Shown: positions 39,604 to 52,645, counted from the first letter of the stretch. The stretch is 64,000 nt of DNA from Rhopalosiphum padi (GCF_020882245.1 NC_083598.1:372001-436000); one strand, 5' to 3'. Translations and numbers: made by a program. Notes: a model not told the origin generated them from the sequence alone.

Positions 39604-39670
39604 ATTAACATTATACAATCTGCGACAAAACCAACATTAGACAAACTACGGCAATTTATTTTATATACCT
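39604..39670. repeat. Isolated terminus of the Mutator-like family
   Basis: TATACAATCTGCGACAAAACC and ACAAACTACGGCAATTTATT match the left terminal region of the Mutator-like element at 59422-60515 (about 59497-59565). No transposase is nearby, so this is a solo end or deletion remnant. Confidence 0.65.
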
Positions 39671-39737
39671 ACATATTATTACATATAGTGCATGTTTTAT
39701 TTGAGCATTCCCATATTTTATAACCACTTACTTTTTA

Positions 39738-40144
39738 TTAAGAGGACTCCATACTCGCATGTGTTGTCTCTGTCTTACTAACGTACATCATAACACATTT
39801 TCGTTCAACAGAATACATTTTGTGATGTTACCTTTAATATTAGAGTAAATTTACCTATTATCAAATTTAAAGGTAAGAATATTATCTAGACAATGACATG
39901 GTTTTATTGATATTATCATTTTAAAGTGAGTTATGAACATTTTAAAGTTGTAATATTTTACATGGCTGTAACTCACTTTAGAATAATTACATCATTAAAA
40001 GCATATGTCATTGTCTAGATAATATTCTTAGCTTTAAATTTGATAACGGATAAATTTACTGTAATATCAATGCTAAAATCACAAAATGTATTCTGCTGAA
40101 CAAAAATTTGTTATGATGTACGTGTTATATACTCTTTCGGTTAA
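39738..40144. mobile_element. TTAA foldback element, third copy
   Basis: Bounded by TTAA at 39738-39741 and 40141-40144. Left end AGAGGACTCC...CGCATGTGTTGTC matches the copy at 25878. The inner arms, including ATATGTCATTGTCTAG and its complement, pair well; the right outermost arm is degraded. Confidence 0.75.
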
Positions 40145-40599
40145 GGCCAAAAGGTATATATGTTGTATAAAAGTTCGTTCACTTACAGGTTGTATTCAAA
40201 ACACTGTACAAAATCCGTTTAACTTTAAGAAAATATTTTATTAATTATTTTGTTATAAGAATATTTTAACGACACAGTATTATACGAATCGGCTACTAAT
40301 TCACGACTAACTCTTGCTTATTCTACGTTCTTGTCTTGCCGACGCAGTCGCTTACAAAAAAAAAAAAATACATATTGCTTACACTACTATATTATTATTT
40401 AATATGCTTATTAATCTTAAATGTATGCAAGGGTTCCTAACACCTTCGGGGCTAAATGAAAGTTCATTGCCTATTGCAAACTATATTATCCTAGGTAATG
40501 GATTTTCATGATTTGGAGTGTTTACGGTTTCATATATTATCTTATCTCCTATTGGGTTTTTTACGGAATTAGATGTTTTACAATGTTTGTTTTTGATTA

Positions 40600-40975
40600 T
40601 TAAAACACGTTGACCGCCACATGGCCGCCGGCGGTCATTCAATTGGTATTTGTTTTACGCCAAGAATATTTTTCAATGTATTCTAATATTATATACCCAA
40701 ATATTTGAAAAAATAGAAAAAGAGAAAAAAAATTGAAAAAAAAACATATTATATCAAAAAAATTGTAATAATTCCCGCTACGCCACGGTCCTTATTTTAG
40801 TGCATTATTCTAGCGCCATAGAAAAGTTAATAATATAAAACCAAATGCATTTATGGTCGCCGGCGGTCATATGGCGTGGTAGTAATGATGAACTATGGGC
40901 GCCGGCGGTCACAAATGCATAAAATTTGAGAATTACAGATGACCGCCGGCGGCCATATGGCAGTCAACGTGTTAA
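40600..40975. mobile_element. piggyBac-like MITE with CCGCCGGCGG palindromes
   Basis: TTAA at each edge (40600-40603, 40972-40975) and inverted ends containing CACGTTGAC(C/T)GCCA(C/T)ATGGC. The motif GCCGGCGGTC or its complement recurs four times (about 40625, 40858, 40900 and 40941). TTAACACGTTGAC-type ends are typical of piggyBac-like elements. Noncoding. Confidence 0.8.
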
Positions 40976-42381
40976 ATATAAAATTATTATTATTACTAAA
41001 CCTATATTGATGATACTTATTGTTATAATTATGTACAATTCATTATCTACTGTGCCCATAACGTTACTGCTTGTTTTTGTATTTTTTAATTCCAAGTTAG
41101 CATCATGAGTTACTAATGGAAACGCCGCTGAAAATTTGGTTAGGTCGTCTTGAATGGTAAGTATATATGAATGACTTTTATTTATTGTTGTTAACGGTCC
41201 CACAATATCAAGAAATATTTTTTCGAACGGTTTTTTGGCCGTTGTTGTAATTACCATGGGTTGTTTGATAGTTCTGTTCATGCTTTTGTTTTGCTGACAC
41301 GATTGACAAGAAGCTATGAATTTTTTAACATCACTTTTAAGTTCTTTCCATTGGTGATGTAATTTGATTCACTTGATTGTCCTTGACATGCCTTGATGAC
41401 CGCCAAATGGAGCATTATGAAATTCTTCGATTATCTTGAGCTTTTCTTCTTCAGAATATTCGATATCAACATAAATAATGACTTTTATTTTTGAATTTTT
41501 GAAAATGTATCTAATAATGGCTCGAACTTTCTCCCAGTTTATTTTATCAAGTTCATTGTCGACTTTAGGTAATCAGATTTTTGTAATATTGTTTTCTTCG
41601 CAAAAAGTTCGTAGATTAATTATGCATTTATAAAATGTTTCAAAAGTAGTTGTTTTTTGGCATAATTCTTTGGTGATTATAAATGCTAGAGATTTCTCAT
41701 TATGTTGAATATATGCGACTTCTATGATTTCTTTGTTTTGTTCTTTTAATGTTTCAATTTGATCGAATCTTCTTCTAAATCCTAAGGCTAATCCTTGTGA
41801 CATCTCAAAATTTTTTGATACACAAACTACAAGAGTTATGTCTTCAGGTGCCTTGAATATATCGCCCAGGATTTCGATCACATTTGAATTTGTTATTAAT
41901 GTTTTCTGTATATCTTCTTCGAATTTTTCGTATGTTTTTGTTCTGTAGTCATCTACATTTGATAACTTGTCGATTTTTGCTATTCGACTTAGAGCATCTG
42001 CGTTTGTGTTTTGCGTTCCTGGCTTATATATCATATTATAGTCATACTCTTCTAATTGTAGTCGTCACCTGGTCAAACAAACTCCAGGGTCTTTGACTCC
42101 AAATAACCACGATAATGGTTTATGATCTGTCACAATGTTGAATTTGCACCCGTACACGTAGTGTCTAAATTGTTTAACTGCCCAAAGTATCGCTAGTAAT
42201 TCTTTTTCTGTCGTATTATAATTGGTTTCCGCCTTATTGAGTATACGTGACGCATACGCAATTGGAAAATCCTAGCCAATTTTCCCTCGTGATAAGATAG
42301 CTCCGATTGCAATATTACTTGCATCTGTGGTGATATTAAATGAATGATTGAAATCGGGGTATTGTAAGATTGGTTCATTTG

Positions 42382-42412
<31 letters not shown>

Positions 42413-44590
42413 TTTAGAAAATTTACAATCTGTATACAATATGACACAATAAGTAAAATGGATAAATGATATAACACTATATACATAAAATAATAAAAAT
42501 ACACTTGAGGCACATGATGAGGGAAATCATCCAGCGATGGTACCCTCTAGTAATTTATTTTTTTTTTGTTCATTAATTTAATTCATTAATTTAGTAGGTC
42601 GCGGCACCAATTTCTTTTAAGTCGGCGTGGTGGGTTGTCAGGAAGAGTACGTGATGCAAGGTGAGTGACTAAAGGATTGGGATGGTGTTGTAGTTTGGAG
42701 TGAAACCTTTTGTAGTATGATTTAGCTAGTTGGTCAACTGTTGGAATTCTTAAGTCATTGTGTAGGGTTTCATTTGTTACATACCATGGGGCCGAGGCTA
42801 GGTTCATTTGTTAAAATGTTTTTAAAGTAATTAAAAGATTCTTGACAAAGATCTGACGACCAGATGAATTGTTGATTTTGGTTTAGTAAATTAGTAAGTG
42901 GCTTAGCTTTCTTACTAAAATCTTTGATAAATCTTCGATAGTATCCGACTAGACCTAGGAAAGATTTTACGTCTTTTGCATTCGTCGGTGTGGGGTAGTT
43001 TACCATACATTGTATTTTCTTCTGAAAAGGGTCTGGTTTTACGCTTTGCTCTGTGATTACATGTCTGAGGTAGATTACTTCTCGTCGAAGAAATTCACAT
43101 TTTGTCGGTTGTAACTGTAGCCCATGTTTTCTGAATCTTTCAAATATTCGACGTAAATTTTGTTCATGCTCTTTGATTGTTGTTCCTATCACAATCACGT
43201 CATCTAAATATACGAATGATTTCACACCATTTAAGCCAATTAGGATTCGGTTCATCAACCTTTGAAAAGTTTTTGGTGCGCCTTTTAGACCAAAACACAT
43301 TCTATTGAACTCTAAATGACCTTTTTCCGTGCTTAAAGCGGTTTTGTGCTTATCTTCTGGTTTTAACGCTATTTGATGATACCCACTTGCCATTCCTAGA
43401 CATGAGAAATATTTGGCTTTTCCTAACTGGTCCAAAATCTTGATATGTCTGGCATTGGAAATGCATCTCCCACGGTGATTTCGTTAAGTTTACGAAAATC
43501 GATTACTACCCTATATTTTTGGATACCTGATTCGTCTGTTTTCTTTGGCACTACTAATAATGGAGCGTTCCATGGACTGTCACTGGGGCTAATTATTCCA
43601 TCTTGTTCGAGTTGTTCAATTTGTTTATCTAGTTTTTTTTTTTGAGAATAAGGGAGACGATATGGTCTCTGAAATATGGGTTGGTTTGTTCCTGACGTTT
43701 TGATTTCATGTTGTATTGTTTCTGTGCAAGATAATGTATCTCCTTCAAGAAAAAAAATGTCTGAATATTCACTGCATAATCTTTCAATGGATTCTTTTTC
43801 TTCATTGTTCATGTGATCGCATCTAAGATTTTCTTTTAATAGTTGAATATGATTATTTGCATTTTTTGGAACTTCCTTACTTTGTGTGAATTTTATAGGT
43901 ACTATTTCAAAAGTTTCATGAGATAATTCGTTTAGGCTTGGAATTTTAATAGTTTGTGGATTTTCTATTGGATTTATTACAGCAATGAGTATTTGATTTT
44001 GTTTTATTTCGTTTAAGACATTTCCACAGATTATATGTTCATTAATATTTTGGGCATGAATAAGAATATTTTGTGAATCAGTTATAGGTTCGTTTAACAT
44101 TCGTATAGGAATTATTGCTTCGCTTCTGGCTGGTATGGTTGTTGTGGCATTGTCAGGATAAGTTATTTCCTCCTGATCAACATTGATGATGATTTTGTTT
44201 TCGTTTAGAAAAGGTTTACCCAAAATTCCATCCCCGTCAATTGGAAATGACGATGGTACCACATGAAATTCGGTTTCAAAAGTTTGGTTCTTGTCTGAAA
44301 TCGTAAGTACAACACTACCCATAGTGTTGACTAAGCGGCCGTTTATTCCTTGTAACTGATAAATATTTGTATCCGAAACTAGAACTTTGTCGTGCAATAC
44401 GTTAAGTTGGATAAGGTTTAGTTTTGCGCCGGTATCTATTAAGAGTTTAGCACTTCCTGACGTACATTGCGTGGTTTGAAATATTGCATGGTCGTCATGT
44501 AATTTTATTGTAAATGGTAAGGTTCTTATTGTGTTTGGGCTATTATTTTTAAATCTTTGACCGGACGACTGCCCGAGGCATTCGGTCCCG
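40976..44590 (-). pseudogene. gypsy pol: protease, RT, RNase H, partial integrase
   Basis: Protease active site LLIDTGAKLNLI is at about 44450. RT is split by a single-base frame loss near 43440: one frame holds SPWNAPLLVVPKK and YRVVIDFRKLNE, the next holds SGYHQIALK and the catalytic FVYLDDVIV (about 43200). After the LINE insertion RNase H continues with DASNIAIGAILS, TEKELLAILWAVKQFRHY and TDHKPLSW, containing one in-frame stop (near 42275). Integrase has its zinc finger (H..H, CQSC; about 41410-41300, one stop) and the first catalytic Asp in FLDIVGPL, then similarity ends. Not functional. Confidence 0.9.
42384..42800 (-). mobile_element. 5'-truncated Jockey-type LINE inserted in gypsy A
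   Basis: A 12-bp duplication GGTTCATTTGTT (42372-42383 and 42801-42812) flanks the insertion. On the minus strand it carries the ORF2 C-terminus (LASAPWYVTNETLHNDLRIP and LQHHPNPLVTHLASRTLPDN), a short 3' UTR and a poly(A) tail of nearly 30 bases (T run at 42382-42410). Perfect duplication and an intact tail suggest a recent insertion. Confidence 0.93.
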
Positions 44591-44690
44591 ATCCGTTTCC
44601 CGAAAAATTGTGTTGATTTGCTTTATCGCTGTCTTGTTGATTATTTTTTTTTTCATCCGCTCCTTTTTTTTTTATAGCATTTTTCTATGG

Positions 44691-45453
44691 CAGTGGTCGG
44701 CAACCTTTTTGCCTACACGGGCCATAATTTGTTTCAGTTTTTTATGGAGGGCCGCATACAAAATTGAAATATTAAAAAATATAATTTTAACATAGGTATA
44801 ATACTAATATTATTACAGATAGCAACAAACATATTACGAGTTTAACATTGCGGTTGTCCTTATTAACTAATTTTTAATTAAATACATTAGTAGAGAAAAT
44901 TTAAAAGTTTAAAAATAATTATTAATTAATTAATTCTTGAATGCATTTTAGTATACAAATATTAAGTTACTAGTGTGATTTTTGAGGTTAAATTTTTCCC
45001 GCCAATTCGTTTATATCCGCTTTTATATTGGATGTTGATATCCTTAAAACAGCATTCAAGTGTTCATCGCTTAATCGTGAACAATATTTATTTTTTCGAA
45101 ATTTAAGTATTGAGAATGTCTGCTCACAAATATATGTGCTACCGAAAGCAGTAATCATTTTTTTAGCAAAACTTTTAATGCCTTTAAAATCTATATCAGA
45201 AAGACTTAAATAAAATTTTTTTAGGTCATTACTTTCTTTAAAAGCATACGTACTTGTCGTAATCGACGATATATACATTATATACGATTAGATTACGTTC
45301 TCGGTCATAGCTTATCTCTCATTGTTATACAATAGTCATGATTAAATATTATTTATAACAATTTAAGCTACAAAATTAAAATTTTAAACACCATGAATTA
45401 TATTTGGAGGGCCGCAGCAAAAAGTTCCGAGGGCCGCGGGTTGCCGGTGCCTG
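44691..45453 (-). mobile_element. hAT element inserted in the gag zinc knuckle
   Basis: Ends CAGTGGTCGGCAACC and GGTTGCCGGTGCCTG are inverted repeats. Perfect 8-bp duplication TTCTATGG (44683-44690 and 45454-45461). 763 bp. GGGCCGC blocks sit just inside the ends. It retains only a C-terminal transposase piece. Confidence 0.93.
44988..45278 (-). pseudogene. hAT transposase C-terminal fragment (GTF2IRD2-like class)
   Basis: Contains FGSTYICEQTFSILKFRKNK followed by SRLSDEHLNAVLRIS, the hAT dimerisation domain of the class related to GTF2IRD2/ZBED proteins, with the catalytic Glu in CEQTFS. The preceding RNase H core is deleted. Confidence 0.85.
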
Positions 45454-46200
45454 TTCTATGGAATGACCAGCTTTTTTACAATATGCGCAAATCTTTTGCT
45501 TTGTATTTGAGTTTTTTGGTTTGCTGTTTTGCCCTGTGTCTATGCTACGATTTGCATATCTACACTCATTCGTATTATGATTACTTTTTGGCAGTTTTTG
45601 CAATATTTATTTGTGCTATTAGCGTTAGATTTATTTTGAAACAAACGTCGTTTTTCTTTATTTGATAAAAATATTTTTTCTTCTTATAAGCTTACTTTCA
45701 TAGCGTCTTCCAAAGTGGAAGGGTTTCTAGATTTTATGATATTTCGGATGCTATCTGGTAATCCTTCAATATAAGTAGTTAAAGTAGTTTCTTTGATATA
45801 GCCGTGAACTGCTTTAGCTTCTGCTGTTGTTCTTTTGCTTGTACTGACATTACACAGCTCATGTAGTAATTTCTCCACTCTTGAAGAATATTCTTGAATA
45901 TTCTCTCCTGATTTAAATCGGGTTGTGGACAATTCTAGTTGAAGATAACCTGGAGTTCGTTTAGCGCAAAATGTAACTGTTAATAACTCCCTAAGTGATA
46001 ACTCCCATGATTTGACCTCTCGATGTTGTGTTGTCGCAAAAGCTTTACCTGCTAATTTTTTTAAAATTGCCTACAAAGAATAGGGTGACATTCCTCATCT
46101 ACAGTCTTAATTACAAAGTCACATGCACTAAAGAATGGATATACATCCTGTAGATTTTCTCCATTAAACAATTAAGTTTTTGTTCAATCTTTTTGAAATT

Positions 46201-47725
46201 CCATGACGAGTTATAAAGGTTCTATGGTCAAAATGCGTAGGATCATTATTTACTCCGTAATCAGGGTGCGAAAATAGTTGAAAATTGAATCGCTTGTTTT
46301 TTCGTATACGCATACGTTTTTTTATGGTACCTATAACCTATACCCCCTCAAAACGATTTAACGAATTATCTTTTTGACTTTTTTTTCGTTTTTACTCGTC
46401 TTAGGTTTGTTCATGTTTCAAAGTTTGGCAATTACACCATCAACATAAAAAAATAGTTTATTTAGAAGTAATTTGTCATCAAATCACATCGATAATATAT
46501 CTATTTAATGTTTATACCCCTCGTTTAGTATTAAGAATTTAATATTTAATCTATTTCGTTGTATATATGAGATACGACCATAATTTTTAAAATGTACAAC
46601 GCAGTCAGTCGATCACTCGATCGTAAGCCATACAATTTTTAATAAGTCGTTTTATACTCTAACACTATATTTTATGATCCTTCATTAAGTAAAGTTTTAT
46701 TAACTATTCAGTACTCGACTCAATCAATAAATTAAATTCATCAACCAAAATTGCGTTGATGTTTGATTTTCCGGTGCAAACCATTTGCGCCCATCACACA
46801 TAACCATGGTTTTAGTTTTAAAAGTTTACCACTACGAGTATTTTTTTTATATTATATAATTTTACTTTTTAGTATTTACGTTTTCAAACCTTCTAAGTAG
46901 TTAGTTTTTGTATAATTAAATAATATGTTCTTTACCCTGTACAGTATACAAATTACAGATCTTAATTAAATTAACTTGACAGTGGTGGTCACAAACAAAT
47001 GGACAAGTTAAATTATGATTCTTATGCTCAAATGATTCACTAAACAGTCTGAACCAGTTAATTTATAATTAAATTGTATTCTTGAATCAATTCACCAAAG
47101 TAAACATGTCCCATCTCTACTAATTTTTTTTTTTACTTGTATTTAATGACAAACAAAAACAAAATATATAATATATGTATATTATATTTATATTTCGGAA
47201 ATATAATTTTTACTTGATATATAAAATAACAGTTTTATAATTTATAAATAACATGATAATATGTGTATGTGATTTTATGTATTTACGTAACTTAAACTTA
47301 AAATATATATAGATTTTAATCAAGTAAATTCTATTTTTAAGAACATACTATTTTTGGGCATTTAGTGTATGTGGGTCACGGGTCACTTTAATAGTCATTC
47401 TTATGAATAAAAAGGTTGCCTGAGTAATATTATAAAATATATATTTTTTGTTACATTGTTACACAATAATTTTTGTTTTTATCAAACGTTTAACTAAGTA
47501 CTAACAAATACAACGTATAAACAAGTTTTTTAATATTTCGAAATTTTCAATTTTCATTCGCGTTTTCTCGGTCACCAGGTGGTTCAACAAAACTTTATCA
47601 CAGAGGTTATAATATTCTACAAAAAATTCTACACCAGAATCAGTTTTTAATTTTTCCAAAAACCCGTTATTTAAAATTTTGGGTTTTCAAAATCTTTCGA
47701 TCTAAGTACGACGGTTTAAAAATCT
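46201..47725. other. No gene seen
   Basis: AT-rich, with a GCGCCCATCACAC patch near 46790 similar to the segment at 50085-50235. It could contain the lost LTR of gypsy A but no terminal repeat is visible. Confidence 0.5.
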
Positions 47726-48072
47726 TTAATAACGGTTTTTCGAAAAATCAAATTCATACAACTTATGAAATTGGTTATGGGGATCAATTTTATGTCTTAC
47801 GAATTTCGTCCTGGTTAGGTTAGGTCCTAATAAACGGTTCAAGTCTATATTTTTTTCCCAATAAAATACGGTCCGTGAGTATACTTTCTGAATTTCTACA
47901 GTCCGTGACAATAAGGTCCGATTATTTTCAAATTCCACAATTATTATACGGTCTGACATAATACGGTCCGAAAAATATTTTATCACGGATTTATACGGTC
48001 CAGGACTATAATTTTTTTTCCGAATATATACGGCCCGTTGGAATACTTTCCGAGATTTTACGGCTCCCCTAA
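47726..48072. repeat. Irregular ACGGTCCG-rich segment
   Basis: At least eight variants of (T)ACGGTCCG occur near 47870, 47900, 47915, 47949, 47963, 47995, 48030 and 48059, spaced 14-35 bases apart with AT filler. The minus frame 47986-47726 reads through it with repeated SDRI/SRTV motifs, probably because the repeat itself is open. No known family was recognised. Confidence 0.5.
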
Positions 48073-50084
48073 TTTGATGCTTGTTTTGTAAAGACTAATT
48101 ATTTTACCATTGCCATTTTTGTCTGGTTCATTGATGAAAAATAATACCACGATATCATGTTATTTACAGTTATTAATTTAGTTTAAAAATAGCGAATTAC
48201 ATCAAAAAAATCAAAATGATTTTGGTAGAAACAAGTTTTTTGTAAAAATATTTATTTCCATTTCTGTTTTTTAAATTTAATTTGACTACAAATATAACAT
48301 AAATCTAAATATACATTAACATCATTTTATTATCTTTTGTGTTTTTACATACTTTTTAATAAATTTATTTTATTGTTACATTTAATATTTGCCTGATTGT
48401 TGACATGTATTATATACTATATAGTCATTATACTGAATAATATAGATATCGATAATAGATCATAAATAACAATAAATAATAAAGAAAAAAAAATAATTTT
48501 AGCCGCGATTTTTTTTTTTTTTTAATAAAATGTTCCCTAATTAGGAATTATTATCATTTTTTTTGGTAAATTATTAAAATTGTTTTTCACACAACTTTCT
48601 TTCGTAAGAAAATCACAGTAGGTTTTTGTCGGATTTGATGTATTAAACATACCTGCAAATTTAATTAGGATTAGATTTGTTATTGTATAATGTATACCAT
48701 CAGATTATCTTACAACGAAAACTCTTAGAGTTCGTTTATATACAAATAATATAATAAAGGGCAAATTATCGAACACAATTGGTTGAATTTTATTTAATAC
48801 TTCATCCAAGCAATAATTTTGGAGTTTTCGCCTGAGTCGATCACTTCTTTGATTTGAGGGCAACCGATGACCCAAATTATTTTAATATCGTTAATATTAT
48901 GTATTCAAAAAAAAAAAAAATAGAGCAATTAATATTTTACGATCAATCACTTGATAATTATATAGGTAAAACAAATACTATTTAAGTATTTATAGTCATT
49001 AATGGTATACAATAATAGGTACATACTTTTAGCATATAATGAACTCTTGTAGCTACTTGCTATATCTGTAAAAATATACTGAATTTTAATATTAACCTAT
49101 AAATGGCTATAATTCAATGATACGAGTATACGACTGTTTTGTACAATTAGTTCGAGAATAATTAAAAAAATATCGAGATAATTTTAATATTACAAAATCT
49201 AGATGAAAATTAGGTTAGTTAAATGGAATTCATCTTTATAAAGATAACAACATATTCATCAAGGTAAAAATATATAGTTAATTAACTACAAAAAAAATAT
49301 ATTGTTAGTTATTTTATTTTTAATTTATACCGACGACGCCTCTATGAGCTGCAACGCAGATTTAAAACCACTAGTATAGACAATTATATATATTTTATGC
49401 AATGTACGTATATGCATAGTATGCATGGTATGAAGATAATATGACTAATATTATTCTTAAGACAACAATTCAAAACTAATTATTCATTAAATACCTACCT
49501 GACACCTGTACACAATTTGTACTGGCTACAAAAATTCTAATGTATCGTGTTGTAAGTACTGATGTATTCTTTATCAAATATCTAAAATCTAATAGTATCT
49601 ACTTAATTGTGTTCTATTTTTCATAATAAAGGTACGGTATATCACATGGAAAATTAATTTATTGAAATGTGTTTTTTGTTGAATAAGATGTATAGAAATT
49701 CTGATTGAATGGCATCTCATTTTTTTCTTTCAAAACTTCAATAATTATCAAAAAATGTTTTTATGTAATTAAGTTTTTTAAATTATCAAGATAACAATTT
49801 TATTGATCATATTTTTTACAACAGTTTAAGTAAAAATATTAAAATTAAATAAAAATCGGCCAAGTTAAAGCCAATTATATTTTTGAATTTATAAGAATAT
49901 TAGTTATATTACCTAGTAAAACACGAATTTCATGAATCAATCTATCTCGATTGGAACGATAATTTTTTTAATGACAGCCTGTAAATGTCTAATTATTAGG
50001 TATTGAAGCTTTTAGTTAAGACTAACAATTTTAATTTTTTGTAACCGGTAATTTGTATGTCAACTCATAAAAGAAGTTAATAGA
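48073..50084. other. No gene seen
   Basis: AT-rich with homopolymer runs; no open frame with a recognisable product and no clear terminal-repeat element. Confidence 0.55.
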
Positions 50085-50235
50085 AATAACAATACCCGTG
50101 CCATTTCGTTTTCTGAACAGCGAAACCAATTACCTATTTGTAAATATTTTTGACGCCCTAGAATAGCCCATTTGCGCCTAAAATAATAATACTTAACGCC
50201 CTGATTTATAGCCAAAATGCGCCCATTTTGTAAGC
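50085..50235. repeat. Two degenerate units rich in ACGCCCT and TGCGCC
   Basis: TTGACGCCCTAGAATAGCCC with TTTGCGCC is followed about 55 bases later by TTAACGCCCTGATTTATAGCC with ATGCGCCC. A similar TTTGCGCCCATC stands at about 46787. GC-rich against its surroundings; origin unknown. Confidence 0.4.
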
Positions 50236-50935
50236 AACGTTGCCATCAGTTATTGTTTAAGATCGTTTAAAAAAGTAAAATCGTACGTAAAATCAAAATT
50301 AATAATCATTAAAAGTAATAATTTTAAAAATAATAATAAATACTACAAAATATACATATTATATATTTAAATATTATTTATATTGCATTAAATTATAAAT
50401 TTCAAATAGTTAAATTTGTATGTAAAATCAAAATAATTAATAAATAAAATTACAATTTACAATACTACACATAATAAATATCTAAATTGTAATCGTACAT
50501 TAAACCAAAGTTAATAATACACATTAGTCAATAATACAAAAATGAATTACCTAGTTACAAATTACTTACAATAATAATACACTTATTATAAATCGATTTC
50601 TTGAAATGTATAAGAATTTTTTTTTAAGTATTCTACTCTATTAAATGTTTTTCTTTGTACTCATTCCACGTTTCATAAGTAAATTGTATTCGTTCTTTTT
50701 CATCTTTACGTCTAGGTTTTATTTTACCTTTCTTGATCTCATTTTTTTTAAATATAATTCCACTTATATTATTTTTAAAATTTCAATAACACTAGTAAAA
50801 TGAAGAATAAGGTGAATAAAATTGAGAGTTAAATTGATTGTGAAACGATTCATCACAATTTGTAGTGCGAGAATACGTCAGGTGGAGGTTCAGCCCAAAT
50901 GGACATCCTTCAATGATTATAATTATGAAATATAC

Positions 50936-52645
50936 ATTATTAAGTATTTAAAGTTTTGATGCGTGGAGTAGAGTGGTACGGGGTAACTCCGCAAAATGTT
51001 TGTTCACTACTCCGCTTGTTTAAACTTTAAATACGTATAACTCATAAACTACTCGTCCTAAATTCGATATTTAAATTTTTTAGATTTTTTATTTTCAAAA
51101 TACTCATAAAAATATTCTGCTTTAGAATATAAAATTAAAACTCTATGTTGCCAGTTTCCATTCAAAAAAAGAATAAAAAATATAATTTTTTAATAAAAAC
51201 GTTGTTTTTAACAACGTTGGTTTTAAACTAACCTAACCTAAGCTTTATCGATTTGGATATTGGTTTCGATTAGCATGGGAAATAATTAAATATTATTTTA
51301 GATTTTATAGTTAAAGGTACACCAATACGTTCAATAAATGATAACGTTGTACGATTTTCACCTGATCTGAATCGGACGCAGATGGACTATATAGTTTGTG
51401 GCACAAATGGGTTGCACCGTTATGAAGTGAACCTATCATTACGAAATAGGAACAAAAATATTAATTAGGTAGTATGTAACTCTAAAAGTATTGACAGGCT
51501 GAAATAGATATTTTATTATTGAAATGTGAAACTATTTATTTATTTTTTTGAATTATTATAATTAATGTATCTTAACTGAAAGCTTTACTAATAATTATAT
51601 ATTTACAGATCGACATAAAAAAATCATTGTTTCAATCGGGATTGGCTAAATCATAGAATTATATAGGTAATAGAATTTTATAATTATAAGTATAAAAAAA
51701 ATCACAATTTATACATTTGTAAAATCAATATTTCAACACTCCATGCGGAATCTAAAACTAAAGTATTTAAATAGTTGTACCTATTCATTTTTTAGATACT
51801 AAGGGAATCAAGGAAGTAATGAATTTATTGATTTTACAATAACGTGTATTTTATTTTTTATTTATTTTTCTGTCATCATCTTTTATGCCACCTCAAAGTT
51901 CAAATGCTTTGTTTATCAATTTTTAGGGCGAATTCTGACAGAATTGGATTTATATGGTATTGAGGGTTCAATGGTAAAAAAATCCCAATTATTATGAAAA
52001 CAAATTAATAACCAGCACAACACAAACAATATTGATAAAAAAGGATATTAAATTATATATTATTATTATTTGTATAAATTTTATACGCCCTATAGTGCTA
52101 TACCAGTATTTTATAAAATCAATTGGCTTAAAATGTCATTACACATTTTAAGTTAATATATTAACGATTAAAAAACATAGGTTAAGTGAATAACAATGTT
52201 AATTAATTTGTTATAGTTTAAAAACATCATTTTGGATTAGGTACTCGTACTTTTACTCGTATTTTACTAAATGTAATGACATTTTTAAAATATTTAGAGT
52301 GAATTTTCAGCTAAAATCTAACCTATTTATTATACCATAAAACTACAAGTATTCAAACTATTTTTTAGTAAGGTGGTTTAACTGATAAGTTAATTACAAT
52401 AATACCTAACCTGTAGGACTAAAACCTGAGACCTCAAACCATCCAACTTTAAGCAGCTCTAACTTATTGACGATTAAATGAAAAATAAAAATTTGATAGT
52501 GATTTCACTATTAAATATAAGGGTAAAAAAAGTTAAAATGTTATATAGTTTTAGAAAAGCATTAAATTAAAAATTTTGAAAAAAATTGAAAAAGTTAACA
52601 CTTGTTGAAATAATGAGTGTTGAATGATAAAAGAATTACCTGTAT
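50936..52645. repeat. Foldback element copy, split by about 1.3 kb
   Basis: 50940-51225 matches the centre and arm of the element at 22792-23426: GTGGTACGGGGTAACTCCGC, AAATACGTATAACTCATAAAC and ATAAAAACGTTGTTTTTAAC. The expected outer end, ATAATGAGTGTTGAATGATAAAAG, appears only at about 52606-52640. The 51230-52560 interval is unrelated and without open frames, so it may be a later insertion. Confidence 0.6.

Larger units (their letters stand above)
44560..46180 (-). pseudogene. gypsy gag, split by a hAT insertion
   Basis: Readable pieces include a capsid-like region (45932-45684: FKSGENIQEYSSRVEKLLHEL, GLPDSIRNIIKSRNPSTLEDA) and a zinc knuckle starting CAYCKKAGHSIE at about 45465. The insertion falls right after this point; beyond it the knuckle's last Cys and a Lys-rich tail continue (about 44690-44600). 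Upstream parts to about 46180 are frameshifted. Confidence 0.8.
40976..46200 (-). mobile_element. Ty3/gypsy LTR retrotransposon remnant A, nested insertions
   Basis: On the minus strand gag (about 46180-44560), protease, reverse transcriptase, RNase H and the start of integrase follow in the usual order. No LTR was recognised at either edge. It is interrupted by a hAT element (44691-45453) and a LINE (42384-42800). Integrase breaks off near 41080. Remnant B at 57829 is the same family, as shown by the similar integrase text. Confidence 0.9.

Noticed and set aside
47726..47986. 86-codon minus frame with repeated SDR/SRT motifs as a repeat protein
   Set aside because: The apparent protein periodicity follows from the ACGGTCCG DNA motif; no start context or splice support.
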